Notes: generated from the sequence alone by a model not told the origin. A DNA stretch of 64,000 nucleotides from DATARN01 sp036264135 (GCA_036264135.1 DATARN010000064.1:1-64000), one strand, 5' to 3'. Positions 33,234-41,946 are shown, counted from the stretch's first letter. Numbers and translations: made by a program.

Positions 33234-34516
33234 TCACGCCCGGCGGAACACCGCGATGAAGTCCCGGGAGTTGGCCCCCAGGTATTTCTCCGGGCTGCCG
33301 GACATGTCGGGGAGGAGCTTGGCGTCGGGGACGGTCGGCGAGGGCGGCACGGGGCCGTAGGACACGAACTCGACCCAGGCGGAGTTGATGTCGAGTTCCA
33401 TGGCTCGCACCGCCCCCGCCCGGGCCAGTACCGCGGCCAGCATGGAGATCGACAGGCTGTTGCCGGCGGCATAGACCATGGCCCCGTTGGCGGTCACGCC
33501 CACTCCGGAGCGCCACACCTGGACCTTGTTCCCCAGCGTCGCCCCCCACTTGGAGAGGTTGTCGGTGTTCAGTCCGGCCACGGGCTGGCCGCCGTCGACG
33601 ATGAGCGAGAGGTTTTGGCGGGCGAACGCCAGGTCCGGTCCCATCGTCACATCACGGCCCCACTGACCGACCGTGGGCACGCCGCCTCCGGTGATGGCCA
33701 GCGTGGCCGCGCCGTCGCGGAGCGGCCGCACCATCCGGGACTGGGCGTAGTAGCCGCCCTCGGAGTCCTTGAGCTTGAAACCGGAGTTGAACGCGGCCAG
33801 CAGGTCCGTTCGGTCGGCCGCCTGCATGGGCGCCTGGTACCGCCAGGTCCCCGCGCCGGGTTCCTGCACGCCGGCGTACAGCTCGAAGCGGGCCAGGTTG
33901 GGATCGATCCACGCCACCCCCGTCACCAGGCTGGTGTAGACGGCATCGGGCCGGACGTAGGCGGCATACATGGCCGGCCGGCCGGCCACCGGCTGGCCGA
34001 GCGGTGACCACTGCCCCTCTCCGGGGAGCGGGGTGGGCACGACGGACGCAATGGGCGCCGGGACCGGTCGCGCCGCAGGGCCGGAAACGGTCGTCGCGGT
34101 GGGCGGAACCGTCGAGGTGGTCGCTACCCCCGATTGGATGGCCGCCGCCAGCCCGCCGCTCGGGGCGCCCCCCTTCTTCGGCTTGTGGTGGGTGTACCAG
34201 AAGTTCTCGACGTCGTTGACCAGCCAGCGCAGGTGATGGTCACGCAACCACTCACGCTGCGCACCGTCAAGGCGGTGTTGCCCCGGGCCGTCATGGCCTG
34301 GCGGTACGACCAGGCGACCGGAATGAGCAGGACAACCACCACGATGGCGATGGCGGCCCGCCGTCGGGGATGGCGGCCGTACAGCATGTGGGCGAGACGC
34401 CCTTGTCGCTCGCCCGCGCTTGGTGTCCCGCCGGTGGTCAGCTTCGACAGTGGGTGCTCCGAGAAAACTGTCACGCCACGCGGCGTGGGCCCGAACTGGG
34501 GACGGATAACGGTCAC
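33234..34516 (-). pseudogene. Phosphodiester glycosidase (NAGPA-like) gene broken by a one-base frameshift
   Basis: The C-terminal frame (33234 to about 34252) encodes a linker and a NAGPA-like domain clearly related to that at 2921-3970: A-A-F-N-S-G-F-K, G-Q-W-G-R-D, M-E-L-D-I-N-S-A-W. The N-terminal part, with a basic stretch, a membrane anchor (A-I-A-I-V-V-V-V-L-L-I-P) and T-A-L-T-V-R-S-V, is in another frame starting at GTG 34516. The frames join if a single G is restored between bases 34252 and 34253 (GTGAG for GTGGAG), giving R-S-V-E-W-L-R-D-H. Either the gene is inactivated or the assembly has a one-base error. The intact product would be membrane-anchored, about 425 residues. Confidence 0.8.
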
Positions 34517-34538
34517 ACCCCCGGGGGATGATTATGAC

Positions 34539-34694
34539 ATGGCCCAACAGCTTGTCCTCATCAGCCCGACGGAGAAGGATTGGCGCCTCGACGAGCGGAC
34601 CAAGGAGGTCGGCCGCCGCGGCGTCTCCGACGCTCGCGCCGCCCTGCGACGCATCCGGCCGACGCCGCCCGTGAAGGCCCGAGCATCTCGATGA
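34539..34694 (+). CDS. Small conserved-looking cytoplasmic protein
   Basis: A 51-residue basic protein with a D-W-R-L-D-E-R-T-K-E-V-G-R-R-G-V motif followed by an Ala/Arg-rich helix and a basic tail. I recognise the W-R-L-D-E-x-T style from unnamed short actinobacterial proteins but know no function. The ATG at 34539 lies 22 bases from the divergent glycosidase start, and a TTATGA element just before it could be its -10. Some doubt remains because of the short length. Confidence 0.5.
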   Translation: MAQQLVLISPTEKDWRLDERTKEVGRRGVSDARAALRRIRPTPPVKARASR

Positions 34695-34828
34695 CGGGGA
34701 GCACGGCGGTCGCCTGCCCGCTCTGGGCGCGGGCCGTGGTGGCCTGAGCGGCCGCTCGCCGCGCCGGCGAGGGAACACGCGCCGCCGACTGGCGTGCACC
34801 GGGCTACCTGCCACTACCGTCAGAGCCC

Positions 34829-35692
34829 GTGACGTCGCTTGCCGAAGCGCTGAGCTTCCAGCCGGGTGCCCACCTGCTGATCGTGGCCTGCGACGACCTG
34901 GGGCTGAGCCACGCCAGCAACGTCGGCGTCTACGACGCCCTCCGCCGGGGCATGGCCACCACGGCCGGCCTCATGGTGCCCTGCCCCTGGGCCCGCGGGG
35001 CGGCAGCCGCCTACCGGGGCGAGGACGTCGGTGTGCATCTGACGCTCAACGCCGAGTACGACCTGTACCGATGGGGTCCCATCACCCAGGCACCATCGCT
35101 GCTCGACGGCGACGGCGGCTTCCCCCGCACCCTCGATGACCTGTGGGACCACGCCGACATCGACGAGGTTCGGCGGGAGTGTCGGGCGCAGATCGAGCGG
35201 GCGATCCTGTGGGGCTTTGACATCAGCCATCTGAGCTCGCACCTCGGGGCCCTCGAGTTCCGGCCCGAGTTCTTCGATGTCGCCCTGGACCTGGCGACGG
35301 AGTTCCGCCTCCCCTTGCGGCTGTCGTCGCTTTCGGTCGAGCGGTCGGTCGGGTTCCCGTTCCGGCAGCTGGCCGCCGAGGAAGGGGTCTGCGCGCCCGA
35401 CCATCTGGTCCGCAGCCGGACCCGCCCCGGGCGGGTCGCCTTGGACTCGTTGCTGGGCGACATCAGCCCCGGCGTGACCGAGGTCGTGCTGCGGCCGGCG
35501 GTGGACACCGATGAGTTGCGGACGCTGGCACCGGACTGGGCGTCGCGCGTCGACGACCATGCCGTGGTCACCGCCGGCCTGTCGCTTCAGGCCCTGGCCG
35601 CCCGGGCCGGGGTCACACTGATCGGCTATCGCGACCTGCGCCAGCTGCAGCGGTCCCGGGACCTCCCCCGACACGCCGACCAGGGGCGGTAG
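34829..35692 (+). CDS. ChbG/YdjC-family deacetylase
   Basis: A 287-residue carbohydrate deacetylase-like protein. It has C-D-D-L-G-L-S-H at about 23-30 (the metal/catalytic Asp pair), V-G-V-H-L-T-L-N, and H-L-S-S-H with metal-binding His. ChbG removes an N-acetyl group from chitobiose or related oligosaccharides. Related proteins act on glycolipid or polysaccharide amino sugars, so it could act on the locus glycan or on chitin fragments. There is no signal peptide. The GTG start has a TACCGT box eight bases upstream (34815-34820). The 134 bases before it hold no gene that I can support. Confidence 0.8.
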   Translation: MTSLAEALSFQPGAHLLIVACDDLGLSHASNVGVYDALRRGMATTAGLMVPCPWARGAAAAYRGEDVGVHLTLNAEYDLYRWGPITQAPSLLDGDGGFPRTLDDLWDHADIDEVRRECRAQIERAILWGFDISHLSSHLGALEFRPEFFDVALDLATEFRLPLRLSSLSVERSVGFPFRQLAAEEGVCAPDHLVRSRTRPGRVALDSLLGDISPGVTEVVLRPAVDTDELRTLAPDWASRVDDHAVVTAGLSLQALAARAGVTLIGYRDLRQLQRSRDLPRHADQGR

Positions 35693-35757
35693 TCCGAACA
35701 CCTATCTCAATTCTCAATTCACGAGCCACCATCACACAAACAGGAGACACGCCAGGT

Positions 35758-36495
35758 ATGGAAATCAGCGAACGGAGCCTGCGCCAGATGGTGCGCGAGG
35801 TGGACGAGCAGCACCGCGACGGCATGAAGACCATCGCCGACGACATCGCCGCCCTCCACTGCGGCGCCGCCGAGCGGCTGCGCGACCCGTCCCGCCGCCG
35901 CTTCCTCCGCGACGTGGGCGCCGGCGGGCTGGCCCTTGTCGTGGCGGGCGCGGTCGTGCCGGTCGGGGGCCTCATGGCGGCGGCGTCGGCCCAGACCCTC
36001 GACGACCCGACGATCGCCAAGTTCGCCGAAAGCGTGGAGTTGGCGGCCGTCGCCGCCTATGCCGCCGCCGCCCAGAGCGGCAAGATCAAGACGCCGGCGG
36101 TGCTGATGGCCGCCACCACCTTTGCGTCGCATCACGCCGACCATGCCAAGGCGTTCGGCGCCTTCGCCGGTGACACCGCCACCGCCACCGCCAACCCGGG
36201 GATCTTGAAGGCGGTTTCCGATCAGCTCCGCGAGGCGCCGGACGAGGCGGCCGTCCTGGCTGTCGCCTATGCCACCGAGAATGCCGCCGCCGCCACCTAC
36301 CTGGTCGCCATCGGTTCCTTCAAGGGCAGCGTTCCCCTGTCCGCCACCGCCTCGATCCTGCCCGTCGAGGCCCAGCACGCCGCCGTGCTCGGGTCCGTGC
36401 TGGGCAAGGACCCGAAGACCGACGTCGACTTCCTCCCCCCCTTCCAGACCCCCGACGAGGCGTTGCAGGCCTCCAAGTTCCCGATCGCCAGTTAG
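35758..36495 (+). CDS. Tat-exported ferritin-like domain protein
   Basis: A 245-residue protein. A 43-residue charged N-region precedes a Tat signal (S-R-R-R-F-L, Arg46-48) and a hydrophobic stretch to about 78. The mature part is a four-helix ferritin-like bundle with E-S-V-E-L-A-A-V, H-H-A-D-H-A-K, A-T-E-N-A-A-A-A-T-Y and V-E-A-Q-H-A-A, the Glu/His pairs expected of a di-metal site. Homologues occur in pairs in Actinobacteria and Deinococcus-like bacteria and are linked to desiccation or oxidative stress. AGGAG lies upstream of the ATG at a rather long spacing. It is followed by a second ferritin-like gene. Confidence 0.78.
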   Translation: MEISERSLRQMVREVDEQHRDGMKTIADDIAALHCGAAERLRDPSRRRFLRDVGAGGLALVVAGAVVPVGGLMAAASAQTLDDPTIAKFAESVELAAVAAYAAAAQSGKIKTPAVLMAATTFASHHADHAKAFGAFAGDTATATANPGILKAVSDQLREAPDEAAVLAVAYATENAAAATYLVAIGSFKGSVPLSATASILPVEAQHAAVLGSVLGKDPKTDVDFLPPFQTPDEALQASKFPIAS

Positions 36496-36534
36496 CGTCC
36501 CCGCCGCCCCATCTGGGAGAGTTACAGCCTCATC

Positions 36535-37323
36535 ATGGACAGCCACCACGACTTCATCCGCCGCGAACGCAAGCGCATCGAGGAGGCCCACGACGACGGT
36601 CTCCGCCACGACGCCGCCCTGCTCGACCACCTGGTCAGCGGCAACGGCGCCGCCCTCCCGGCCGATGTCAAGGCCGATGTCCTCCTCGGGGGCATCCCCC
36701 GCCGGCGGCTACTGATGTTCGGCGGGGTGGCGGTGGCCAGTTCGGCAGTCATCGCCGCCTGCAAGGGCGCCACGCCGTCGGTGCAGGTCGTCCCGGCGAC
36801 CACCTCGTCGACCGCATTCCCGCCTTCGACCAAAGACGCCACCATCCTGCGCACCGCCAGCTCACTCGAGGCATTGGCCGGGGCGGTGTACACCAAGGCC
36901 CTGGCGACCGGGCTGGTGAAGACCACCGCCACCTCCGACCTGCTGAAGCTGTTCCAGAGCCAGCACAGCCAGCACGGCGACCTGTTCCAGCGGGCCACCC
37001 GCACCGCCGGCGGCATGGCCTTCACCGACCCCAACCCGGTGCTGATGCAGCAGGTGGCCGCCCCGCGGTTGGCCGCCCTCATGACCGAGGCGGATGTCGT
37101 CGCCTTGGCCTACGACCTCGAGCACCTCCTGGCCGCCACCTACCAGGCGGACATCGGGACCTTCGACAACCCCAAGTTCAACACCACGACTGCCAGCGTG
37201 GGCGCCACCGAAGGCCGCCACGTCGCCCTCTTGGCCGTGATCAGCAACAAGTCGGCTACTGGGACACCCGACGGTGCTTTCCAGGTCGACACCGACGCCG
37301 TCAAGCCGAGCACCGGCGTCTAA
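36535..37323 (+). CDS. Tat-exported ferritin-like lipoprotein
   Basis: A 262-residue relative of the preceding gene. The signal region has P-R-R-R-L-L (Arg56-58) and ends in S-A-V-I-A-A-C, a lipobox with Cys76, so it is probably a Tat-dependent lipoprotein. A Thr/Ser linker follows. The ferritin-like bundle includes S-S-L-E-A-L-A-G, H-S-Q-H-G-D-L-F and Y-D-L-E-H-L-L-A-A-T-Y and ends with E-G-R-H-V-A-L-L. Together the two would form an extracytoplasmic iron- or peroxide-handling pair. It is convergent with the anti-sigma gene, eight bases apart, so co-regulation by that sigma factor is plausible but not shown. Confidence 0.75.
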   Translation: MDSHHDFIRRERKRIEEAHDDGLRHDAALLDHLVSGNGAALPADVKADVLLGGIPRRRLLMFGGVAVASSAVIAACKGATPSVQVVPATTSSTAFPPSTKDATILRTASSLEALAGAVYTKALATGLVKTTATSDLLKLFQSQHSQHGDLFQRATRTAGGMAFTDPNPVLMQQVAAPRLAALMTEADVVALAYDLEHLLAATYQADIGTFDNPKFNTTTASVGATEGRHVALLAVISNKSATGTPDGAFQVDTDAVKPSTGV

Positions 37324-37331
37324 AGGACCGC

Positions 37332-38198
37332 TCAGCCGGAGACGACGGCGGTGACGACCGGCGTCTTGGTGCTGCTGACGACGCCGCCGCGTTCTTCGAC
37401 CGTCATGGCGAGCACGGTGGCCACCGGCGGGGTGGTGAAGGCGGCGTAGGTCGGCGTGTCGCCGATCACCCCGAGGGAGATGCGGGCGCCGTTGACCACG
37501 CCCCACATCTGGTAGGTCTGGTCGGCCGGCAGCGTCGCCAGGTTGCCGGGACCGATGTAGGTCAGGCCGTCGGGGACGATCACCGCCTTCACCGTGTAGG
37601 CGCCGTCGGGTGAGGTGAGCACCACATGGTGCGCCTGCGGGTTGGCGTCGGCGACCTGGTAGGCGAGCATGGCCAGGTTGCCGGTGGCGGGCGGGCTCTT
37701 GTGCACCTGCAGGCGCCCGATCTCGACGCCGAGGAGGGCCACGATGACCGCGGCGGCGGTGCCCATGGCCACCATGAACCGCATCGGCACGGAACGGCGA
37801 CGGCGACGCGTGTCGAGGGGGAGGACGGGGGCCACTTCCGGTGTGCGGGCGGCGATGGCCGGCCACCCCACCGTCCCGGTCGGCGCGGCCGTCGGCTCGG
37901 CGGCGGCGAAGCGGCTGGCCCATGATGGGTCGCCGTAGCTGGGCGCCCTGGTCAACCGCAGCTCGGGCGGCGGCTCCTCCAGGCCGGCGACGATGCGGTC
38001 CCACAATCCGCTCGGGGCGGGGGCGCCGGCGTCGCCGAGCATGGCGGCGACCTCGCGATGGTCGGTCAGCTCGTTGCGGCAGCGGGGGCAGGTCGGCAGG
38101 TGGCGCTCGATGGCGGCCGCCTCGTCGGCGTCGACGGCGTCCAGGGCGTACGCACCGAGCAACTCCTGCAGTTCCTCGTGCGTGGTCAATCGTTCCAT
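37332..38198 (-). CDS. RskA-like anti-sigma factor
   Basis: A 288-residue membrane anti-sigma factor. The N-terminal zinc-binding anti-sigma domain has H33-x3-C37-x2-C40 (H-L-P-T-C-P-R-C). One transmembrane helix is at about 140-160, and the outer RskA domain contains Y-Q-V-A-D-A-N-P, M-W-G-V-V-N-G and the T-V-E-E-R-G-G-V C-terminus. It would hold the ECF sigma factor encoded just upstream and release it by regulated proteolysis. The start overlaps the sigma stop by 13 bases, the usual arrangement. Confidence 0.88.
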   Translation of the reverse strand: MERLTTHEELQELLGAYALDAVDADEAAAIERHLPTCPRCRNELTDHREVAAMLGDAGAPAPSGLWDRIVAGLEEPPPELRLTRAPSYGDPSWASRFAAAEPTAAPTGTVGWPAIAARTPEVAPVLPLDTRRRRRSVPMRFMVAMGTAAAVIVALLGVEIGRLQVHKSPPATGNLAMLAYQVADANPQAHHVVLTSPDGAYTVKAVIVPDGLTYIGPGNLATLPADQTYQMWGVVNGARISLGVIGDTPTYAAFTTPPVATVLAMTVEERGGVVSSTKTPVVTAVVSG

Positions 38199-38767
38199 GA
38201 CGCCCCGATTCCGGCTTCGGCCAGACCTTCTCGCATCCGGCGCAGGCCGGTGCGGATGCGGCTTTTCACGGTACCTTCCGGCGCCCCCAACACCACGGCG
38301 ACCTCCCGATAGGTGTGCCCCCCAAAGTACGCCAACTCGATGGCCCGACGCTCGTCATCCGAGAGCACGGCCATGGCGTCTTTGACGTGCTCGGCGATGG
38401 CCAGATCCCACACCTGATGGTCGATGTCGTAGCCCGATTCCGCCGTCTCGCGAGCTTCACGTTCCTCTCGCCGGCGCCGCGAGCTGTCAGCGCGAAGCAG
38501 GTCGACGGCCCGACCGTGGGTCTGGGCCAGCAGGAAGGACCGCAACGAGCCCCGCTCGGGATCGAAGCGCTCCGGCTGGTTCCAGAGGCGGAGGAAGACT
38601 TCCTGGACGACCTCCTCGGCCAAGGCGGCGTCGTTCACGACCCGGCGGGCCAACCCGAAGACGGCGCCGGCGTGGCGGCGGTACACCTCGGCCAGGGCGT
38701 CCTCGCGCCAACGCCCGATGGCGACCAGCAAGGCACCGTCGCTGGCGTCGGCAAGGGGGGCAGGCAT
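38186..38767 (-). CDS. ECF sigma factor, SigK-like
   Basis: A 193-residue ECF sigma factor from the ATG at 38767. Region 2 contains L-A-E-V-Y-R-R-H-A-G-A-V-F-G-L-A and V-F-L-R-L-W, and region 4 has A-Y-F-G-G-H-T-Y-R-E-V-A and P-E-G-T-V-K-S-R-I-R. The composition and RskA-like partner resemble the SigK/SigL group, which controls envelope and redox stress genes. An in-frame GTG at 38869 would add 34 basic residues without homology. No SCO1-like or molybdopterin target gene is adjacent; the ferritin-like pair next door is the best local candidate. Confidence 0.88.
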   Translation of the reverse strand: MPAPLADASDGALLVAIGRWREDALAEVYRRHAGAVFGLARRVVNDAALAEEVVQEVFLRLWNQPERFDPERGSLRSFLLAQTHGRAVDLLRADSSRRRREEREARETAESGYDIDHQVWDLAIAEHVKDAMAVLSDDERRAIELAYFGGHTYREVAVVLGAPEGTVKSRIRTGLRRMREGLAEAGIGASWND

Positions 38768-38885
38768 GATCGGCTCTTCTTCGGAGCGACCTTGGCGCAC
38801 GGATGGTTGGAAGCGCGAGTCGGGGCGCGGGGGCCGGACTCGCTGCTGCGGGCTCCAGGGGTGGTCCAAACCGGTTAGGCAACCA

Positions 38886-39278
38886 TCAGTACTCGGTGAT
38901 CTCCCGGATCTCTTTCTGCAGGTCCTTGTATTCGGGAGCGTTGGTGAGCGGCATCAACGACATCAACTTGGCCATGTTGGTGTTGTTGCCGATCTTGATG
39001 CGGCCCTGCATGAAGGCGGCGTTGGGGTCGAGCTCGCCTTCTTGGATCTTCTTGGCATCGTCGTAGCTGGTGGTCATGGTGATATCGGGATCGCTGATGT
39101 CCCCGAGCGCGCTTTCCAGCAGCTTCCCGTCCTCCAGCAGCCAGTAGTAGCGGACCTCCCCCTCGGGACCGCCGGCGACGATGTATTGCATCCGCGCCGA
39201 CGCACCGGGTCGTTCCGGTTGGCTCTTCGCCATTTCTCGGGTCTCGTCCAGCCATTCCTGCGACAGCCATTTCGACAT
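38886..39278 (-). CDS. SCP2 sterol-transfer-family protein
   Basis: A 130-residue single SCP2 domain protein. It begins W-L-S-Q-E-W-L-D-E, has strands Y-Y-W-L-L-E-D-G and D-I-T-M-T-T-S-Y-D-D-A, and the conserved F-M-Q-G-R-I-K-I-G-N-N-T-N-M-A-K segment. SCP2 domains bind lipids or acyl-CoAs in a hydrophobic cavity. In Actinobacteria they are common near beta-oxidation and steroid genes, though none is adjacent here. A GGGGGA ribosome-binding site precedes the ATG, and a TAGAGT box about 45 bases upstream (39323-39328) suggests a normal, leadered promoter. Confidence 0.82.
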   Translation of the reverse strand: MSKWLSQEWLDETREMAKSQPERPGASARMQYIVAGGPEGEVRYYWLLEDGKLLESALGDISDPDITMTTSYDDAKKIQEGELDPNAAFMQGRIKIGNNTNMAKLMSLMPLTNAPEYKDLQKEIREITEY

Positions 39279-39354
39279 TGCTGGCTTCCCCCTGATGAAG
39301 TCGGGATCGGTGTCCGCCGGGCACTCTACCCGCGGCCCGATCGACGTCGACCGG

Positions 39355-40305
39355 CTAGCCGTTGCCGGCGCGGGCCTCGTCCGTCACCCGCACGCGGGTC
39401 GTCAGCGCGGTCACGCCCTCGCGCCCGCCCAGGGCGGGCAGCGCGGTGCGGTCCTCGAGACCGGCGAAGAGGTCGTTCTCGGGGAGGTCGGTCGGCACGT
39501 CACTGTGGGCCAGGACGTACTCGTCGTAGGGATAGACGGTCTGGGCCACCTCGGGGGGCAGCCCGAACCAGAACCTCGACGTCGGGTCGATCTGGGTGGC
39601 GTGGGCTAACAGCGCCTCGTCGCGGACGGCGGCGTAGCCGTCGATGTCGAGCACCGTGGTGGGGACCTCGGCGGTGTCGATGCGGGCGAACCAGTTCTCG
39701 TCGTACGGGGATTCCAGGCCCAGCTCCTGGTACTTCCGATGCATGGCCAGGATCCGCTGACCCGACCAGGTGGTGTAGTACAGCTTCGACACCCGCCAGG
39801 GAGCTCCAGCCTCGGGGTAGGCATCGGGGTCGGCGGCCGCCTCGATGGCGGGCACGGTAACGGCGTGCACCCGTAAGTGGTCCGGGTGGGGGTAACCCTG
39901 CTGATTGGCCGGGTAGGTCACGATGACCTGGGGCTGGACCCGGCGGATGACCTCCACCAACCGGCCCACCGCCTCGTCGAGCGGCGCCTGGGCGAAGGAG
40001 CGGGGATCGGCGTTCTCCGGAGTGTCGGGCATCCCGGAATCTCGGTAACCGAGCATCACGACTTCCCGGTAGCCGATGATCGACGTCGCCCGCTCTAGCT
40101 CGGCCATGCGGATTTGGTGCAACTGCTCTCGCACCTCGGGGCGGTCCATGGCCGGGTTGAGGATGTCGCCCGCTTCACCACCGGTGCAGCACACCAGCAC
40201 GGTGTGGACCCCGAGGCCGGCGTAGAGGGCGACCGTTGCCGCCCCCTTTGAGGACTCGTCGTCGGGATGGGCATGGATGGTAAGGAGGCAGGGCCGTTCC
40301 GGCAT
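39355..40305 (-). CDS. mca: Mycothiol S-conjugate amidase
   Basis: A 316-residue zinc deacetylase of the MshB/Mca family. H-A-H-P-D-D-E-S-S-K-G-A-A-T (H13, D16) and H-P-D-H supply the zinc ligands. The S-S-K-G-A form and I-L-N-P-A-M-D match Mca rather than MshB. Mca cleaves mycothiol conjugates of toxins to release mercapturic acids, so the organism probably makes mycothiol. It is cytoplasmic. A TATCGT box ends six bases before the ATG, so the mRNA is probably leaderless. MshB is the alternative, since the two are close homologues. Confidence 0.87.
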   Translation of the reverse strand: MPERPCLLTIHAHPDDESSKGAATVALYAGLGVHTVLVCCTGGEAGDILNPAMDRPEVREQLHQIRMAELERATSIIGYREVVMLGYRDSGMPDTPENADPRSFAQAPLDEAVGRLVEVIRRVQPQVIVTYPANQQGYPHPDHLRVHAVTVPAIEAAADPDAYPEAGAPWRVSKLYYTTWSGQRILAMHRKYQELGLESPYDENWFARIDTAEVPTTVLDIDGYAAVRDEALLAHATQIDPTSRFWFGLPPEVAQTVYPYDEYVLAHSDVPTDLPENDLFAGLEDRTALPALGGREGVTALTTRVRVTDEARAGNG

Positions 40306-40311
40306 GGACCC

Positions 40312-40317
40312 ACGATA
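40312..40317 (-). promoter_or_regulatory. -10 box (TATCGT) of leaderless mca transcript
   Basis: TATCGT on the minus strand ends exactly six bases before the mca ATG, without a Shine-Dalgarno sequence between. Confidence 0.5.
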
Positions 40318-40350
40318 AGGCGGCCGGGCCGGATACCGACCGGGGCGCTG

Positions 40351-41472
40351 TCAGCGCAGGCCGGCTTTGGATGCCATGACGTCGATGTCGAGGCCCTCCT
40401 GGCGGATGCGGGCGTCGAGGTACACGAGCGTCGCCACGATGGAGATCAGGGAGACGGTCACGAAGGCCTGCACCGCCCCGCTGACCGCCACGATCAGCCA
40501 GCCCCAGTGCAACCCGATGACCAGGGCGACGACATTCGGGATCAGGCCGAGGACCCGGTCGAGGATGTAGGCGAGAAGTCCGGAAAGCAACGCGATCCCG
40601 ACCGTCGGCCAGTAGCGCCGCCGAGCCAGGCCGACCGAGCGCCTGATGGCGGCGATAGGCCCCAGCTCCTCCAGCGACATGGCCGGGGCGGTCATCATGA
40701 ACAGGGGCATGGCGAAGACGATCCCGACCCCGAGGCCGAGCAGCGAGACCACCTCCGCCAGGTGGACGACGAGGGTCGCGGCCAGCGCGGCCGGCAGGTG
40801 CCGCACGACGGCCCGCAGGGCGTCCTTCGCCCCGAGCTCGCTGCCCAGGTAGGACGCCATCACGACCCGGCTGGCCCCGATGCAGACGAGCGGGATCGCG
40901 ACCCAAAAGACGACGTAGCTGAGCGCCAGGACAGAGAACACCGATCCGGTGCTGTTCTGCGACGACGCCGCCGTCGGGTCCTGGAGGGTCTGGAGGAAGC
41001 CGTTGCCCCCGTAGAAGTTCCGCTGCAGGAAGGCCAGGCCGAACTGGAAGGGGACCATGAAGACGCCCACCAGGATGGCCATGGTGCGGGCGTTGGCCCG
41101 CAGCAGCTTGATGGCGCCGTCCAGGATGTCCCCGAGCGCCATGGGGTGAAGGGGCAACGGCCCCGTCTTCTCGTTGCCGCCCTTGGGTTGCGGCGCCGGC
41201 CACGCCCATGCCGGGATGGCGGGGGCGCCGGACGCCCAGCTCGGCGGCGGGCCCCATCCGTTCCCCTGAGGCGGGCCATACGCCGGCGGCGGTAGCCCAT
41301 ACCCTGGCGGCGGCCCGTACCCAGGGGGCGGGCCGTATGCCGGAGGAGGCCCGTATGCCGGCGGGGGACGTGGGGCCGCGGGTGGGCCGTAGCGGGGGGT
41401 AGGCGGGGGCGGTCCATAGCCGGGAGGCGGAGGAGGCGGCTCGTCGTCCCCCGGACCCGCCGGATCGCTCAC
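40351..41472 (-). CDS. Pro/Gly/Tyr-rich polytopic membrane protein
   Basis: A 373-residue protein. The first 100 residues are low-complexity repeats of P-P-P-x-Y-G-P and related units. The rest has about six hydrophobic segments, beginning with L-G-D-I-L-D-G-A-I-K-L-L-R-A-N, the start of the glycerophosphodiesterase-like membrane domain (YciC/DUF975-like) family. Function is unknown. Pro/Tyr-rich cytoplasmic tails of this kind often mediate clustering or protein contacts at the membrane. A GGAGGG directly abuts the GTG start, so it cannot act as a normal ribosome-binding site. A 50-bp palindrome lies 67 bases upstream. Confidence 0.72.
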   Translation of the reverse strand: MSDPAGPGDDEPPPPPPGYGPPPPTPRYGPPAAPRPPPAYGPPPAYGPPPGYGPPPGYGLPPPAYGPPQGNGWGPPPSWASGAPAIPAWAWPAPQPKGGNEKTGPLPLHPMALGDILDGAIKLLRANARTMAILVGVFMVPFQFGLAFLQRNFYGGNGFLQTLQDPTAASSQNSTGSVFSVLALSYVVFWVAIPLVCIGASRVVMASYLGSELGAKDALRAVVRHLPAALAATLVVHLAEVVSLLGLGVGIVFAMPLFMMTAPAMSLEELGPIAAIRRSVGLARRRYWPTVGIALLSGLLAYILDRVLGLIPNVVALVIGLHWGWLIVAVSGAVQAFVTVSLISIVATLVYLDARIRQEGLDIDVMASKAGLR

Positions 41473-41538
41473 CCCTCCAGCATGCCTGCCCCACGGCCGC
41501 CGGCGGGAAGAAGGGTCCGATCGGGCAGCCGGTGTCGG

Positions 41539-41588
41539 GGGGTGTCACGGATTTGTGTTGTGTACACCACACAAATCCATGACACCCC
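41539..41588. repeat. 50-bp near-perfect loopless palindrome
   Basis: Bases 41539-41563 and 41564-41588 are reverse complements at 23 of 25 positions, centred on TGTGT/ACACC with no loop. The element lies in the 177-base gap between the pterin dehydratase stop and the next minus-strand start. No T-run adjoins it. It could be a dyad operator, a transcription stop, a replication or phage-type arm site, or a mobile palindromic unit. Confidence 0.85.
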
Positions 41589-41649
41589 TACCGTGTACCG
41601 CCGGCGGCGGTGGCATAGAAGTCGTTGTGACGAAACTCCGGCGTCCCGA

Positions 41650-41940
41650 TCAGCCGAGCTGGTCGATGGCCGCCGCCAGGTCGAGGTCGAGCGATGTCAA
41701 TCCGCCGGCGCTGTGAGTGCTCAGGCGCAGCGTCACCCGGTTCCAGGAAATGGCGATGTCCGGATGATGGTTGGCCCGTTCGGCCAGCGCCGCCACCGCG
41801 TTCACGAACTGCATGGCCTCGGCGAAGTCTTTCCTGGTGACCACCTTGACCAGCTCGTCACCCTCGCGCGTCCACGCCCGCGAGCCGAGGGCGCTGTCCA
41901 CCTGTTCGTGGGTGAGTCGCTCGGCCACGCCCGGAAGCAT
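41650..41940 (-). CDS. Pterin-4a-carbinolamine dehydratase
   Basis: A 96-residue PCD/DCoH-family protein. The signature [N]-H-H-P-D-I (H58, H59, P60, D61) is the active site, followed by W-N-R-V-T-L-R-L-S-T-H, which completes the catalytic His set. The enzyme dehydrates 4a-hydroxytetrahydropterin after aromatic amino acid hydroxylation. No phenylalanine hydroxylase is adjacent, and in bacteria without it these proteins may serve pterin or molybdopterin metabolism. It is the second gene after the acylphosphatase, six bases downstream, so the two are likely co-transcribed. Confidence 0.87.
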   Translation of the reverse strand: MLPGVAERLTHEQVDSALGSRAWTREGDELVKVVTRKDFAEAMQFVNAVAALAERANHHPDIAISWNRVTLRLSTHSAGGLTSLDLDLAAAIDQLG

Positions 41941-41946
41941 CGCGCC

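Noticed and set aside
34695..34828. A small gene between the 51-residue protein and the deacetylase
   Set aside because: No frame has a plausible start, length and coding character; only a -10 box for the deacetylase is supported.
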